Virus record (IMG/VR): IMGVR_UViG_3300021960_000389
Coordinates: 1 to 27,964 of that record
Length of the DNA: 27,964 nt
Reading direction: 5' to 3' (one strand)
From: a virus
The notes under the pieces are model-generated. The model saw nothing but the letters and a program-made list of their open reading frames with translations. It did no database searches and was not told the origin of the DNA. Made by a program: the position numbers and the translations under genes. Below, one piece after another: positions 6,610 to 14,621 of this stretch. Position 1 is the stretch's first letter. Each line of letters begins with the position of its first letter.

Positions 6610-8367
6610 ATGGAAGAAAATAAAGTAATGTCTAAAATACCTGAAGTAAGGGCAACCCGTATCTTAGAAGACTACGAAGGGTTCAACAATTACATATTGG
6701 GTCTAAAGAAAAAAATGCAAGTCAAAAAGCATTTTAAGATGACTCGTGCTCAGGCAGATTACATTATTGACTTCCACGATGTCACCCCAAAGGTGGCAAG
6801 AAAATGGGTAGAGTTGGACGAATATTTTGGTAAAAAAATGATGGAAGAAAAACTTCTTACCAAAAGACCGACACAAATATACGTAGAAAAAATCTTAGTA
6901 GAAAAAGATAAATCATTTCATATCTACGGAAAGTTATTTGAGACCGAAGAATTGTACGACTTTTGGTTACCTAAAGCGGCAGTGATTCAAAACAGAGAAA
7001 GAAAAGTGGAAATTGATTACACTAAGTATTCTCATCGTCCACCACTCGAACATCAGAAACTCGCTATTGAAAAGTTGGTAGGTAATGACAAATACATCTT
7101 AGCGGATGATATGGGATTGGGTAAGACCACAGCAACGGTGATTGGTGCATTGGAAGCTAAAGCCAATAAAGTATTGATTATTTGTCCTGCATCTTTGAAA
7201 ATTAACTGGCAACGTGAGATTGCCAATTACACAGATAAAGAGGTATCAATCATCGAAGGTAAGAAGTGGGAACCAAAAGATTTTACCATTATCAACTTTG
7301 ATATCTTAAAGAACTTCCACGACTTAAAGAAAGTAAAAGAGTCTTTGGTATTAAAGGAAGAATTTGATTTGGTTATTATAGATGAAGCTCATTACATCCA
7401 AAACAAACAAGCTCAGAGAACAAAGATTGCAAACGACATATGTAAGAAAGTTGGAAAGGTATGGTTACTAACGGGTACACCAATGACCTCACGACCAATT
7501 AACTATTTCAACCTATTAGATTTGGTAGACTCACCAATCGCTTATAATTGGATGGCTTATGCAATCCGTTATTGTGAAGGTTACCAATTCAATGTTGGTA
7601 ACAGAAAGGTATGGAATGTCAACGGGGCATCTAACCTAACAGAATTAAGAGACAGAACAAAAACACACGTACTAAGAAGACTAAAACAGGATATATTAGA
7701 TTTACCTGAAAAAATTCTCACACCCGTTTATCTAAGATTAAAGTCAAAACAATACGAAGCACTTATGGGTGAATACTTCGATTGGTATGACAACAACTCC
7801 GAGGAGTCATCCTCATTAACCGTGCAGTTCTCAAAACTGATGAAAGTAAGACAGGTCATTGCCGAAGAGAAGGTAAAAGACACCATTGAGATTGCAGAAA
7901 ATATTATTGAACAGGGAAAAAAAGTTATTATCTTCACCAACTTTACCGATACATTAAACCAAATTAAATCACATTTTGGAAAGTCCGCCGTCGCATTGGA
8001 CGGAAGGATGAGTAAACCCGCAAGACAAAACTCTGTGGATGAATTCCAAAACAATGAAAAGGTAATGGTATTTGTTGGTAACCTCAAAGCCGCAGGTGTG
8101 GGAATCACACTGACCGCAGCAGAAGCCGTTATTATGAATGACCTCTCGTTCGTCCCTTCTGACCACTCACAGGCAGAAGACCGAGCATATAGATATGGAC
8201 AGAAATCAAACGTATCTGTCTTTTATCCAATTTTTGAAAATACAATTGAAGGTGTTATTTACGATATATTATCCAATAAAAAAAATGTATTTGAAACAGT
8301 TATGGGTGATAATATAGACAGAGGGACGGTTGTAGAGGAAATATTGAATACAATTTCAAGAAGGTAG
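6610..8367 (+). CDS. SNF2-family DNA helicase/translocase
   Basis: A 585-residue superfamily 2 ATPase of the SNF2 type. Motif I (Walker A) is LADDMGLGKTT at residues 164-174, motif Ia ICPASLKINW (191-200), motif II DEAH (258-261), motif III LLTGTP (286-291), motif V around KAAGVGITLT (493-502) and motif VI QAEDRAYRYGQ (521-531). 'DDMGLGKT' and 'QAEDRAYRYGQ' are diagnostic for SNF2 proteins, with resemblance to the compact SMARCAL1-like group. The N-terminal 140 residues may bind DNA. It may remodel replication forks or recombination intermediates, a role T4 gives to UvsW (a different SF2 subfamily). No TATTTATA motif precedes it; a sigma70-like promoter does. An in-frame ATG at 6628 is an alternative start. 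Confidence 0.9.
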   Translation: MEENKVMSKIPEVRATRILEDYEGFNNYILGLKKKMQVKKHFKMTRAQADYIIDFHDVTPKVARKWVELDEYFGKKMMEEKLLTKRPTQIYVEKILVEKDKSFHIYGKLFETEELYDFWLPKAAVIQNRERKVEIDYTKYSHRPPLEHQKLAIEKLVGNDKYILADDMGLGKTTATVIGALEAKANKVLIICPASLKINWQREIANYTDKEVSIIEGKKWEPKDFTIINFDILKNFHDLKKVKESLVLKEEFDLVIIDEAHYIQNKQAQRTKIANDICKKVGKVWLLTGTPMTSRPINYFNLLDLVDSPIAYNWMAYAIRYCEGYQFNVGNRKVWNVNGASNLTELRDRTKTHVLRRLKQDILDLPEKILTPVYLRLKSKQYEALMGEYFDWYDNNSEESSSLTVQFSKLMKVRQVIAEEKVKDTIEIAENIIEQGKKVIIFTNFTDTLNQIKSHFGKSAVALDGRMSKPARQNSVDEFQNNEKVMVFVGNLKAAGVGITLTAAEAVIMNDLSFVPSDHSQAEDRAYRYGQKSNVSVFYPIFENTIEGVIYDILSNKKNVFETVMGDNIDRGTVVEEILNTISRR

Positions 8368-8388
8368 GTATATTTTCCCATACGATAT

Positions 8389-8396
8389 TATTTATA
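8389..8396 (+). promoter_or_regulatory. Late-promoter-like octamer TATTTATA before the SOD-fusion gene
   Basis: TATTTATA followed by AGAAAATGAAAACGT lies 15 nt before the ATG at 8412, in the 44-bp gap after the helicase gene. It suggests this gene is expressed late with virion proteins rather than with the helicase. Confidence 0.6.
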
Positions 8397-8411
8397 AGAA
8401 AATGAAAACGT

Positions 8412-9953
8412 ATGGAATTCAAAAAAAGCCAAGAAAGAATCCATGAGATAGAAAAACAAATCTCAGGTTCTGAAAGAAAAGAAATAATTCAAGAAAACAA
8501 AAAAGACGTGAAAAGAATATCGGCAATTAAGTTACCGTATTCATATTCTTCACTAAGCCGTTTTGTGGACAAAGAAACAATGAACGTTCACTATAACCAA
8601 CATTACAAAGGTTATCTTAAAAAACTCAACAAAGCTTTAGAATCGGTAAAAGATAAGGATATGGACCTTGAACTACTCATTAAAGGTATTTCAAGATACA
8701 ATAGAACAATCAAAAACAACGCTGGTGGTGCTTACAACCACGAATTGTTTTGGCAAATGTTATCACCAAAAAAACAAGAACCTAATGGACCTGTTTTTGA
8801 TAAGATTAAAAAACAATATAAAACATTATCCAACTTCAAAAAAGAATTTAAGAAAAAAGCAGTTTCACAATTTGGTTCAGGATGGGTATGGTTAGTCCTT
8901 AATAAGAATGGTAGTATTAAAATTATGACCACTTCAAATCAGGACAACCCACTTATGAACACAATGAAAAATGGTGGAATTCCTTTATTAGGGTTGGATT
9001 TGTGGGAACACGCCTATTACTTAAAATATAAAAATAGAAGAGACCAATATGTTGATAATTTCTTTGAGGTTATTAACTGGTCGTTCGTTAACAAACAATT
9101 TGACCAATATCAAAAAGGTAAGATAAACGAATCTAAGGTGGTGAAATCATTAATTACTGAAGGTACATCAAGAGGATGTTCACCAAAACAGGTAAACACT
9201 TATAGAATGATTTTTAACAGAAACCCTCAGGTTAAGAAGAAGTTTATGTATGCAATTATGGATATCTTAAAAGAAGTATATTCTGAATTCCATTATGGGA
9301 AGAACGAATATGCACCTGGACAGATGTCGGGTATCTATGATTTTGAACAACCTGGTCGTTCAGTAATCAACAAATTAAATACCAACTACTCAGCATTCTG
9401 TATATTAGTTAATGACTTAAATGCGGTATTAAAACACTACGGTCAGGACCCACTGAACTTTATTGGTGGTAACAATCAACAACAACTTAAAGAGACTGAT
9501 AGAATGATACAACTTATGATACAATTCAGACACCGTATATTCAATCAGGATTCCGCAACATTCCAAACAATTATGGCTTCATTAGATAGGTCAAACAAGT
9601 TTGGTGATGAAAGAGAATTGAAAGCTGTTGTCAATATGAAGGATATCTTTAATACAAAGAAGGTGTTCAAAGTAGGTGAATTAGGGGGTAAAGACGACAT
9701 GATTGGTGGTATTGATGCAACGGTTGAAATTGACGGTCAAAACAAAACCATTCAAATTAAACCCTTCAACGGTTACGAAGAAGAAGACGGTAGAATGGTA
9801 GTGTTCGGTACAGGTAACGTAAAACCTTACAAAACAGACTACATTGCTTTCCATAATGACTCTAAAGGTACTATCGTATTTGCAAACGATAATACTGAAA
9901 TCAAAAATGGTAGGTTTACGTTCCCTGTGGATAGTTGGGTCAATCCTAAATAA
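8412..9953 (+). CDS. Mn-type superoxide dismutase fused to a putative PD-(D/E)XK nuclease-like domain
   Basis: A 513-residue two-part protein. Residues about 38-228 are a complete Fe/Mn superoxide dismutase. Metal ligands H60 (NVHYNQHY), H110 (AYNHELFW), D196 and H200 (LDLWEHAYY) are all present, as is the second-shell Tyr Y68. Gly at 106 and Gln at 177 (SNQDNPL) match the Mn-SOD signature rather than Fe-SOD. A linker (about 229-260) contains SLITEG, an I-x-E/G site like those cut by T4 prohead protease gp21. The C-terminal part has a helix GDERELKAVVNMKDIF, D435 after GGI, and Q448-I-K450, followed by a strand YKTDYIAFHND; this resembles a PD-(D/E)XK nuclease core with QxK in motif III. SOD detoxifies superoxide; the C-terminal function is inferred. 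A TATTTATA motif 15 nt upstream groups it with late genes, directly before the gp13-like neck gene. SOD part certain (0.95), nuclease part about 0.5. Confidence 0.85.
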   Translation: MEFKKSQERIHEIEKQISGSERKEIIQENKKDVKRISAIKLPYSYSSLSRFVDKETMNVHYNQHYKGYLKKLNKALESVKDKDMDLELLIKGISRYNRTIKNNAGGAYNHELFWQMLSPKKQEPNGPVFDKIKKQYKTLSNFKKEFKKKAVSQFGSGWVWLVLNKNGSIKIMTTSNQDNPLMNTMKNGGIPLLGLDLWEHAYYLKYKNRRDQYVDNFFEVINWSFVNKQFDQYQKGKINESKVVKSLITEGTSRGCSPKQVNTYRMIFNRNPQVKKKFMYAIMDILKEVYSEFHYGKNEYAPGQMSGIYDFEQPGRSVINKLNTNYSAFCILVNDLNAVLKHYGQDPLNFIGGNNQQQLKETDRMIQLMIQFRHRIFNQDSATFQTIMASLDRSNKFGDERELKAVVNMKDIFNTKKVFKVGELGGKDDMIGGIDATVEIDGQNKTIQIKPFNGYEEEDGRMVVFGTGNVKPYKTDYIAFHNDSKGTIVFANDNTEIKNGRFTFPVDSWVNPK

Positions 9954-9968
9954 ATCGTCTTTACTGGA

Positions 9969-9976
9969 TATTTATA
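9969..9976 (+). promoter_or_regulatory. Late-promoter-like octamer TATTTATA before gp13-like gene
   Basis: TATTTATA ends 14 nt before the ATG at 9991. Here it extends to the 12-bp palindrome TATTTATAAATA (9969-9980), so this site alone also reads as the canonical T4 late promoter TATAAATA in the sense direction. Confidence 0.6.
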
Positions 9977-9990
9977 AATAAAAGTCTGCG

Positions 9991-11103
9991 ATGTCGATTA
10001 TTATAGAACCACAAAGAACCAAACTTTATACGAGAATTCGTCACTTACTCGGTGCACCTCTTAGAGGTATTGAGATTGAGGATGAAATGATGGATTCACT
10101 ATTGGAGTTATCCGTTGAAGACTATTCTCAATATGTGAATGATTGGTTAATTGAATCACAATGGACATCTTTATATGGTCTTAATCAAGATACACAATCC
10201 GTAGCTAAAGCACTTATCACACGTTCTTTAGATTGGGAAACACAATACACTTACGCATATTCTAAGATTGTCGGTTTACAGACAGGTGGTGATGCTGTTC
10301 TTAAAAAGGACTACATCAACCTACAAAGAAACCAACAAATTTATGAAATCCCTGCAGGTCGTGAACTTAATGAATTATTATGGTTCACAAGAGCAGAATT
10401 AGACGCAGCGTTCTTCGACCCATTCATGGGTGGTTTCGGAGGATTTGGTGGTATTGGTCTTGGTGGTGGTGCAGGTTTCTCACAAATGGGAGGTCAAGGA
10501 AACTACTTCGTAACACCGGCATTTGATATCTTATTAAGAATGCAAGACATCAATATTAAAAGAAGACTTATTGGTGGTGAACTTACTTATAGAGTAACCG
10601 CACTTCCTGAAGGTAAAAAGGCCGTTCACCTTTATAATGTACCTGGTGGTAAGTTTGATTTTGGTAATATTGCAAACAACGAATACAAAGTATGGTATTG
10701 GTACTATGAAACAGATGACAGAGAATCATGTCTCGCCGAAAATCCCGATATTGTTCGTTTACCTTCAGACGTAAACATGGACAACCTTAGATGGGATGAA
10801 CTTAACTCACCAGCACAAACGTGGGTTCGTAGATGGTTTACCGCATATGTTAAAGAAACATTAGGAAGAGTAAGAGGTAAATTCAGTGGTAATCTAAAGA
10901 CTCCCGATTCTGAACTTCAATTGGAATATGATTCATTATTAAGTGAATCTAAAGATGAGAAGTCTAAATTAGAAGAGGAGTTAAAAATGAGATTAGAAAG
11001 ACTCCGTCCTGATAAAATGATGGAAGTTAAAGCAAGTCAAGCTGAAAGTTTGAACAAACAATTACAATATAGAGCACTTCCACGACAGATATACATTATC
11101 TAA
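9991..11103 (+). CDS. Neck protein, gp13-like
   Basis: A 370-residue protein matching T4 gp13, part of the neck/connector that closes the filled head and receives the tail. The N-terminus, TRIRHLLGAPLRGIEIEDEM followed by MDSLLELSVEDYSQYV, parallels T4 gp13 ([23 protein letters not shown]...EYH). The C-terminal region, QTWVRRWFTAYVKETLGRVR then GKFSGNLKTPDSELQLEYDS and a charged helix, parallels T4 (NNRWVKDYATALAKELNG...GQRLIEEARLEKEALREEL). Residues 146-170 are a Gly/Phe-rich stretch (GGFGGFGGIGLGGG), also seen in shorter form in T4 gp13. Unlike in T4 it is not next to genes 14 and 15, which lie on the other strand 3-5 kb away. The TATTTATA motif 14 nt upstream supports late expression. Confidence 0.8.
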   Translation: MSIIIEPQRTKLYTRIRHLLGAPLRGIEIEDEMMDSLLELSVEDYSQYVNDWLIESQWTSLYGLNQDTQSVAKALITRSLDWETQYTYAYSKIVGLQTGGDAVLKKDYINLQRNQQIYEIPAGRELNELLWFTRAELDAAFFDPFMGGFGGFGGIGLGGGAGFSQMGGQGNYFVTPAFDILLRMQDINIKRRLIGGELTYRVTALPEGKKAVHLYNVPGGKFDFGNIANNEYKVWYWYYETDDRESCLAENPDIVRLPSDVNMDNLRWDELNSPAQTWVRRWFTAYVKETLGRVRGKFSGNLKTPDSELQLEYDSLLSESKDEKSKLEEELKMRLERLRPDKMMEVKASQAESLNKQLQYRALPRQIYII

Positions 11104-11104
11104 T

Positions 11105-11437
11105 ATGGCAATCTTTAAGAGTTATCCTGTCATAAAAATAGTGAACGGGATTGAAGTAAGAACTTCAGACGCAATAATACTAACAAATAGTGAATATACT
11201 ACTAATGGTGAAGCGGCAATTATCGTAAAAAATGTGGAACAGTGTGTCGTAACTTTAGATGAAACAACCACTGACCACATTACAATTAAATCTATGACTA
11301 ATGTCACAATCAAAAGTGACAAACTAATCGATGACGAATATAATCAAATAGAAACCGAAAAAGGTGCCTCTGTTGAATTACGTTATGTAGGACAAGGTTG
11401 GTATATTATGTCGTCTGATGGGTTAAAGAACTCATAA
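11105..11437 (+). CDS. Small beta-rich putative virion protein
   Basis: A 110-residue protein starting two bases after the gp13-like stop codon, so co-transcribed with it. It has alternating hydrophobic/polar strands with many Thr, Val and Ile, and ends ELRYVGQGWYIMSSDGLKNS. The closing 'ELR(Y/F)VG..WYI(M/L)S' pattern is common in small beta-sandwich phage structural domains (fibre tips, decoration proteins). I cannot name a family. The last 32 bp overlap the 3' end of the convergent DNA polymerase gene. A neck, whisker or capsid decoration role is inferred only from position and fold-like pattern. Confidence 0.6.
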   Translation: MAIFKSYPVIKIVNGIEVRTSDAIILTNSEYTTNGEAAIIVKNVEQCVVTLDETTTDHITIKSMTNVTIKSDKLIDDEYNQIETEKGASVELRYVGQGWYIMSSDGLKNS

Positions 11438-14165
11438 GTTTTCTATTCTTAGAAACATACTCTTCATCCACTAATTCCATCGTACCGTCTACATACATAT
11501 AGTATGGGTCAATACCTACACTATCCCAAAACTTAATTTCAGTATCTGAGATGGTTAATACCTCCTCTAAGGTATCTTGGTCCCCTTCACGACGAGGATA
11601 ACCCCTCACCAACTCCGTCTGTGTCTTAGTAAAGAATGGACGTTTAGTAGGGTCATCTACTAATATTTCATCACGAATATCTGTTGAGAATACAACCAAC
11701 AAAGGTTCAATACGTTTGTTAAATGACGCTAGATAACGAGGTACATTGTATTCACCTAACATATCAGGTTTTTCAGATATATCTTTTTCATCAATCAAAT
11801 AACAATTCAAGACTACTTCATCTTTTTTCTTTTGTACATCACCGTGAGACTTTCTTTCACCATTATTTACATAGTAGATAGTATCACCCAAACCAACTTG
11901 TAGGTCATGCTTCATAGCCAACTCCATATGAGCTTGACGAGACATAAATGAACCTGATTTGGTTCTTTTTGTGATGTGAACTTTGTATTCGTTAATCGTT
12001 TGTTTAACACGGGCTTTATTAGCAATCTTTGAGATAGGTATCTGACGATTGTAGATGATATCTACATATTCGTAGTAGTACTCTAAGAATTCGTGACCCT
12101 TACCGTCTAACAACATACGAAGACCTTTATCCAAAAATTCAGCAACATAAGTTGGAAGTTTCTTAGACTTAATCGTGTTACCAGTAAGTTTTACTTTACC
12201 TGTGTCTGTTAATAATGCGTAGTTTTTACGTGCCACGTTAATTGTTGCGGGCCATTGACCATCAGTATCGAGACCCATTTCACCTCTCATAAAGATATCG
12301 TTGTACTCAGCAACATCTGCTTCGGAACCGTGATATTCCTTACCCTCAACTACAAGACCATTAATACCTTTACCTATATATGTGTGAGAATCTCTACCAT
12401 CAGGTACTGAGAAGTTCACACCATCCGTATCCATTACGAGTGGTTTGTATCCTCTTTCCATAAACCACATAATCATCTGACGAAGGTATTGACGACCTGT
12501 ACAGGTAATCTGTTCACCCATATCCATATCTCCCCATGGAAATACGTGTGGTGCCGACAAAGAACCGAAGAATGCGTTAATGAAAATCTTAATCGGTAAC
12601 TGTTTACGGTTATATTGTGAAGATAGTTTTTTATCTGTGGAGGCATAATCCGCAGCCAACTTCTTATACTTGATACGAGTATCACGGAAATACTTCAACA
12701 TACTCTTCATCGCACCTGTAACATCACACTTAGGGAACACATCGTGGACCAACTGAATGGATGGGTATAGTGATGAGTAATCGAGTTTTAGTACATCTGT
12801 TGAATAACCCACTGCTAACAAACGTGACAAACCACCTGTAAATGGTCGTTTATCTCCTTTCTGAGGGATTGCAAGTCCGTGTTTGTATGACCACGAAGCC
12901 ATAATCATTTTCCACAGTGTGGCGGTACCCATAGTGGACAGACGTTCATAGGTGGTTGGTACCAACTTAGCAAGTAAGAAGTTAGCTTGATTGTATTCTT
13001 CATCAACTACCATTGTTTCCCAAATATCATCGTATAGATATCTTTCAATGATGTACTTACCATTAACCTCTTCAAATGCACCTGGAAAACGTTCCATTAA
13101 ATTTTCTGTACCAGGTGCTCCAACTTCTTTATATCCACCTGACTTGGGATTAAAGTAGTAGTCCTTATTGTCAAAATAGATTTTACCAATCTTATCACCC
13201 TGAACATACACACGGTTTGGTTTCTCAGCCCCGATAAATTGGGTAATATACTTAAGACCCCAACTCTTAATGTCTGAGTTGATAGCCTGTGCTCTACGAA
13301 CCGCATGGGCAATATCCACAACATTGTAACCCCACATCTGCATCTGAGTGTATTCTTCCATCTCATTTGCCAACTTCAACATCCCGTCCTTTGTTCTAAA
13401 ATTAACTTCAGGATTAAGGGTTTTGATAATCTTCTTTGGGTCCAAACCTAAAATCTCTGCTCTACGAATTAAGAATGGAAAATCGAAGAATGCCGAGTTG
13501 TATCCACCAATAAGTGTTGGTTTGAGGTGATTTACAATATCAAAAAACTCAATGATAAGTTTTCTTTCTTCTTCAGGGTTTTCTGCTGATAATACCTTTT
13601 CATACCCTCTATTGTCTTTCATACCAATGAGGAAGATTTGACTGTCTTCAGGTGAGAGACCTGTGGTCTCGATATCGAATACAAAACGATGAACTTCATC
13701 GTATTCATCAAACCCCTTGAAGAGTCGTTTCCCCTTCTGACATAGATATTGTTCTGTTGGTGGTAGAATCATAATGTCCCCTGAGTTATCTCTATTCCAT
13801 GGGTCTAATCCCCCACCTTTGAAGAAGTTAACTAAGTTTGAGTATGATTTGGTTGTCTTGACTATATATTTCAAACCTTTCTCCATTCTCTCATCACCAT
13901 GAGTGTCTAACTTCTCAATAAGGATACCGTGGGTTGACATTGCTTGTTTCTGAGATGCTTTTGAACCACCATAGAAATTCTTTCCATGAAGGTCTCCCAC
14001 CCATGCAAAAGGAATAAATGAGTCTGATTTGATTTGTTTACCCTGAATAGGGTCTTGAATTACTTTGAATATTTTTCCTGAACGATAGTCGTACTCTAAC
14101 GCAACTATATACTTTTCAGGGTCCTCCCCTAATAGGAATTCTTCGATTACTTCTTGTGATACCAT
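11406..14165 (-). CDS. Family B DNA polymerase, gp43-like, with proofreading exonuclease
   Basis: The replicative DNA polymerase, 919 residues (T4 gp43 has 898). Exonuclease motifs are Exo I FDIETTGL (D164, E166), Exo II GGYNSAFFDFPF (N223, D228) and Exo III RYLYDDIW (Y376, D380). Polymerase motifs are A KLDYSSLYPSI (D462; DxxSLYPS), B KIFINAFFGS (K526, N530, G534) and C LVMDTDGVNFS (D579, D581). All catalytic acids are present, so it should be active in both synthesis and proofreading. Motif B reads NAFFG rather than NSxYG: the usual Tyr is Phe. It is alone on its strand in this part of the window, with a TATAAT element and an inverted repeat upstream and no TATTTATA motif, fitting early or middle expression. 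Its 3' end overlaps the convergent 110-aa gene by 32 bp. Confidence 0.95.
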   Translation of the reverse strand: MVSQEVIEEFLLGEDPEKYIVALEYDYRSGKIFKVIQDPIQGKQIKSDSFIPFAWVGDLHGKNFYGGSKASQKQAMSTHGILIEKLDTHGDERMEKGLKYIVKTTKSYSNLVNFFKGGGLDPWNRDNSGDIMILPPTEQYLCQKGKRLFKGFDEYDEVHRFVFDIETTGLSPEDSQIFLIGMKDNRGYEKVLSAENPEEERKLIIEFFDIVNHLKPTLIGGYNSAFFDFPFLIRRAEILGLDPKKIIKTLNPEVNFRTKDGMLKLANEMEEYTQMQMWGYNVVDIAHAVRRAQAINSDIKSWGLKYITQFIGAEKPNRVYVQGDKIGKIYFDNKDYYFNPKSGGYKEVGAPGTENLMERFPGAFEEVNGKYIIERYLYDDIWETMVVDEEYNQANFLLAKLVPTTYERLSTMGTATLWKMIMASWSYKHGLAIPQKGDKRPFTGGLSRLLAVGYSTDVLKLDYSSLYPSIQLVHDVFPKCDVTGAMKSMLKYFRDTRIKYKKLAADYASTDKKLSSQYNRKQLPIKIFINAFFGSLSAPHVFPWGDMDMGEQITCTGRQYLRQMIMWFMERGYKPLVMDTDGVNFSVPDGRDSHTYIGKGINGLVVEGKEYHGSEADVAEYNDIFMRGEMGLDTDGQWPATINVARKNYALLTDTGKVKLTGNTIKSKKLPTYVAEFLDKGLRMLLDGKGHEFLEYYYEYVDIIYNRQIPISKIANKARVKQTINEYKVHITKRTKSGSFMSRQAHMELAMKHDLQVGLGDTIYYVNNGERKSHGDVQKKKDEVVLNCYLIDEKDISEKPDMLGEYNVPRYLASFNKRIEPLLVVFSTDIRDEILVDDPTKRPFFTKTQTELVRGYPRREGDQDTLEEVLTISDTEIKFWDSVGIDPYYMYVDGTMELVDEEYVSKNRKLMSSLTHQTT

Positions 14166-14188
14166 AATATTTTCTTTTCGTCTGAGAC

Positions 14189-14194
14189 ATTATA
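14189..14194 (-). promoter_or_regulatory. Consensus -10 element (TATAAT) upstream of the DNA polymerase gene
   Basis: The minus strand reads TATAAT here, 23 nt before the polymerase ATG. I see no good -35 hexamer at 16-18 nt, so activation may depend on a bound factor; the inverted repeat at 14196-14214 occupies that position. Confidence 0.4.
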
Positions 14195-14195
14195 C

Positions 14196-14214
14196 TCACA
14201 TCGTAGTGATGTGA
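14196..14214. promoter_or_regulatory. Inverted repeat (possible operator) at the polymerase promoter
   Basis: TCACATC, five bases, then GATGTGA: perfect 7-bp arms in a 19-bp site. It begins 1 bp upstream of the TATAAT element, where a -35 element would lie. This suggests an activator or repressor site, or an RNA hairpin if transcription starts further upstream. T4 gp43 is known to be autoregulated through an mRNA hairpin, but that one overlaps the ribosome-binding site, whereas this one is 30 nt away. Confidence 0.4.
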
Positions 14215-14246
14215 TTACTCTTTGACATTTATACTATGGAAATAAT

Positions 14247-14265
14247 AAGAAGTGTTTTCCTTCTT
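14247..14265 (-). terminator. Weak hairpin after the 117-aa gene
   Basis: In the minus transcript, AAGAAG, a 7-nt loop and CTTCTT are followed by ATTATTT, starting one base after the stop codon at 14267. The stem is short and AT-rich, so it would be a weak terminator at the end of the adhesion operon. Confidence 0.35.
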
Positions 14266-14266
14266 G

Positions 14267-14620
14267 TCAAATGATATTGATATAAAGATTTTCCCTAATT
14301 GGTGCAATCAGTTCACCCATTGAATTGATGATTGAGAATTCACCTAAATACCTACCTTTTCTACGCGTGTCTCTTTGTGACCACTTATAGAAAATATAAT
14401 AGGATGGTGTGGCATCAGGGTTTTGTTGAATCTTTTCGGTGATGAATGCGTTGTTCATCACAATCTTTGGAATACCTGTGGATTCTTCTTTCATTGAGAA
14501 ACGGATTGTTGCATTGTCTAAATCCGCATCGAACAACTTCCACGAATCTGTTCGACCATCTCTAACAACCTCCATCTTTAAGATTGGTAACTCACTGTTT
14601 TGTTTTATAAAGAATTCCAT
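14267..14620 (-). CDS. Stand-alone baseplate-anchor (BppU-like) domain protein
   Basis: A 117-residue protein, clearly paralogous to the first ~117 residues of the 1767-aa adhesin: both begin MEFFI(K/R)xNSxLPI(L/I)K, share VV(R/K)DGRxD, xITFSM/IRFSM, a YYxYY/YYIFY strand, and end with GRY(I/L)(A/G)EF..I.N..GE...P.R..L(F/Y)IN. This is the pattern of the Ig-like N-terminal domain of BppU-type upper baseplate proteins, which fixes receptor-binding proteins to the baseplate ('G.Y.AEF.....G....P.......I'). Here it is free-standing and is the last gene of the adhesion operon, one base after the stop of the short fibre gene. It may cap or compete for the same docking site, or bind another adhesin. 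Confidence 0.65.
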   Translation of the reverse strand: MEFFIKQNSELPILKMEVVRDGRTDSWKLFDADLDNATIRFSMKEESTGIPKIVMNNAFITEKIQQNPDATPSYYIFYKWSQRDTRRKGRYLGEFSIINSMGELIAPIRENLYINII

Positions 14621-14621
14621 A

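Noticed and set aside
7728-8108. 126-codon minus-strand frame inside the helicase gene
   Set aside because: The plus-strand frame contains conserved SNF2 motifs over the same bases, so this is a shadow frame.
14196-14214. CRP-like site
   Set aside because: CRP sites read TGTGA-N6-TCACA; here the half-sites are in the opposite arrangement, so this is a different inverted repeat.
14222-14250. TTGACA with a following AT-rich stretch on the plus strand, resembling a sigma70 promoter
   Set aside because: No plus-strand gene follows for 8 kb, and no good -10 lies at the right distance.
14166-14266. Possible tRNA or small RNA in the gap upstream of the polymerase
   Set aside because: Only short hairpins are present; no cloverleaf or CCA-like end could be drawn by eye.
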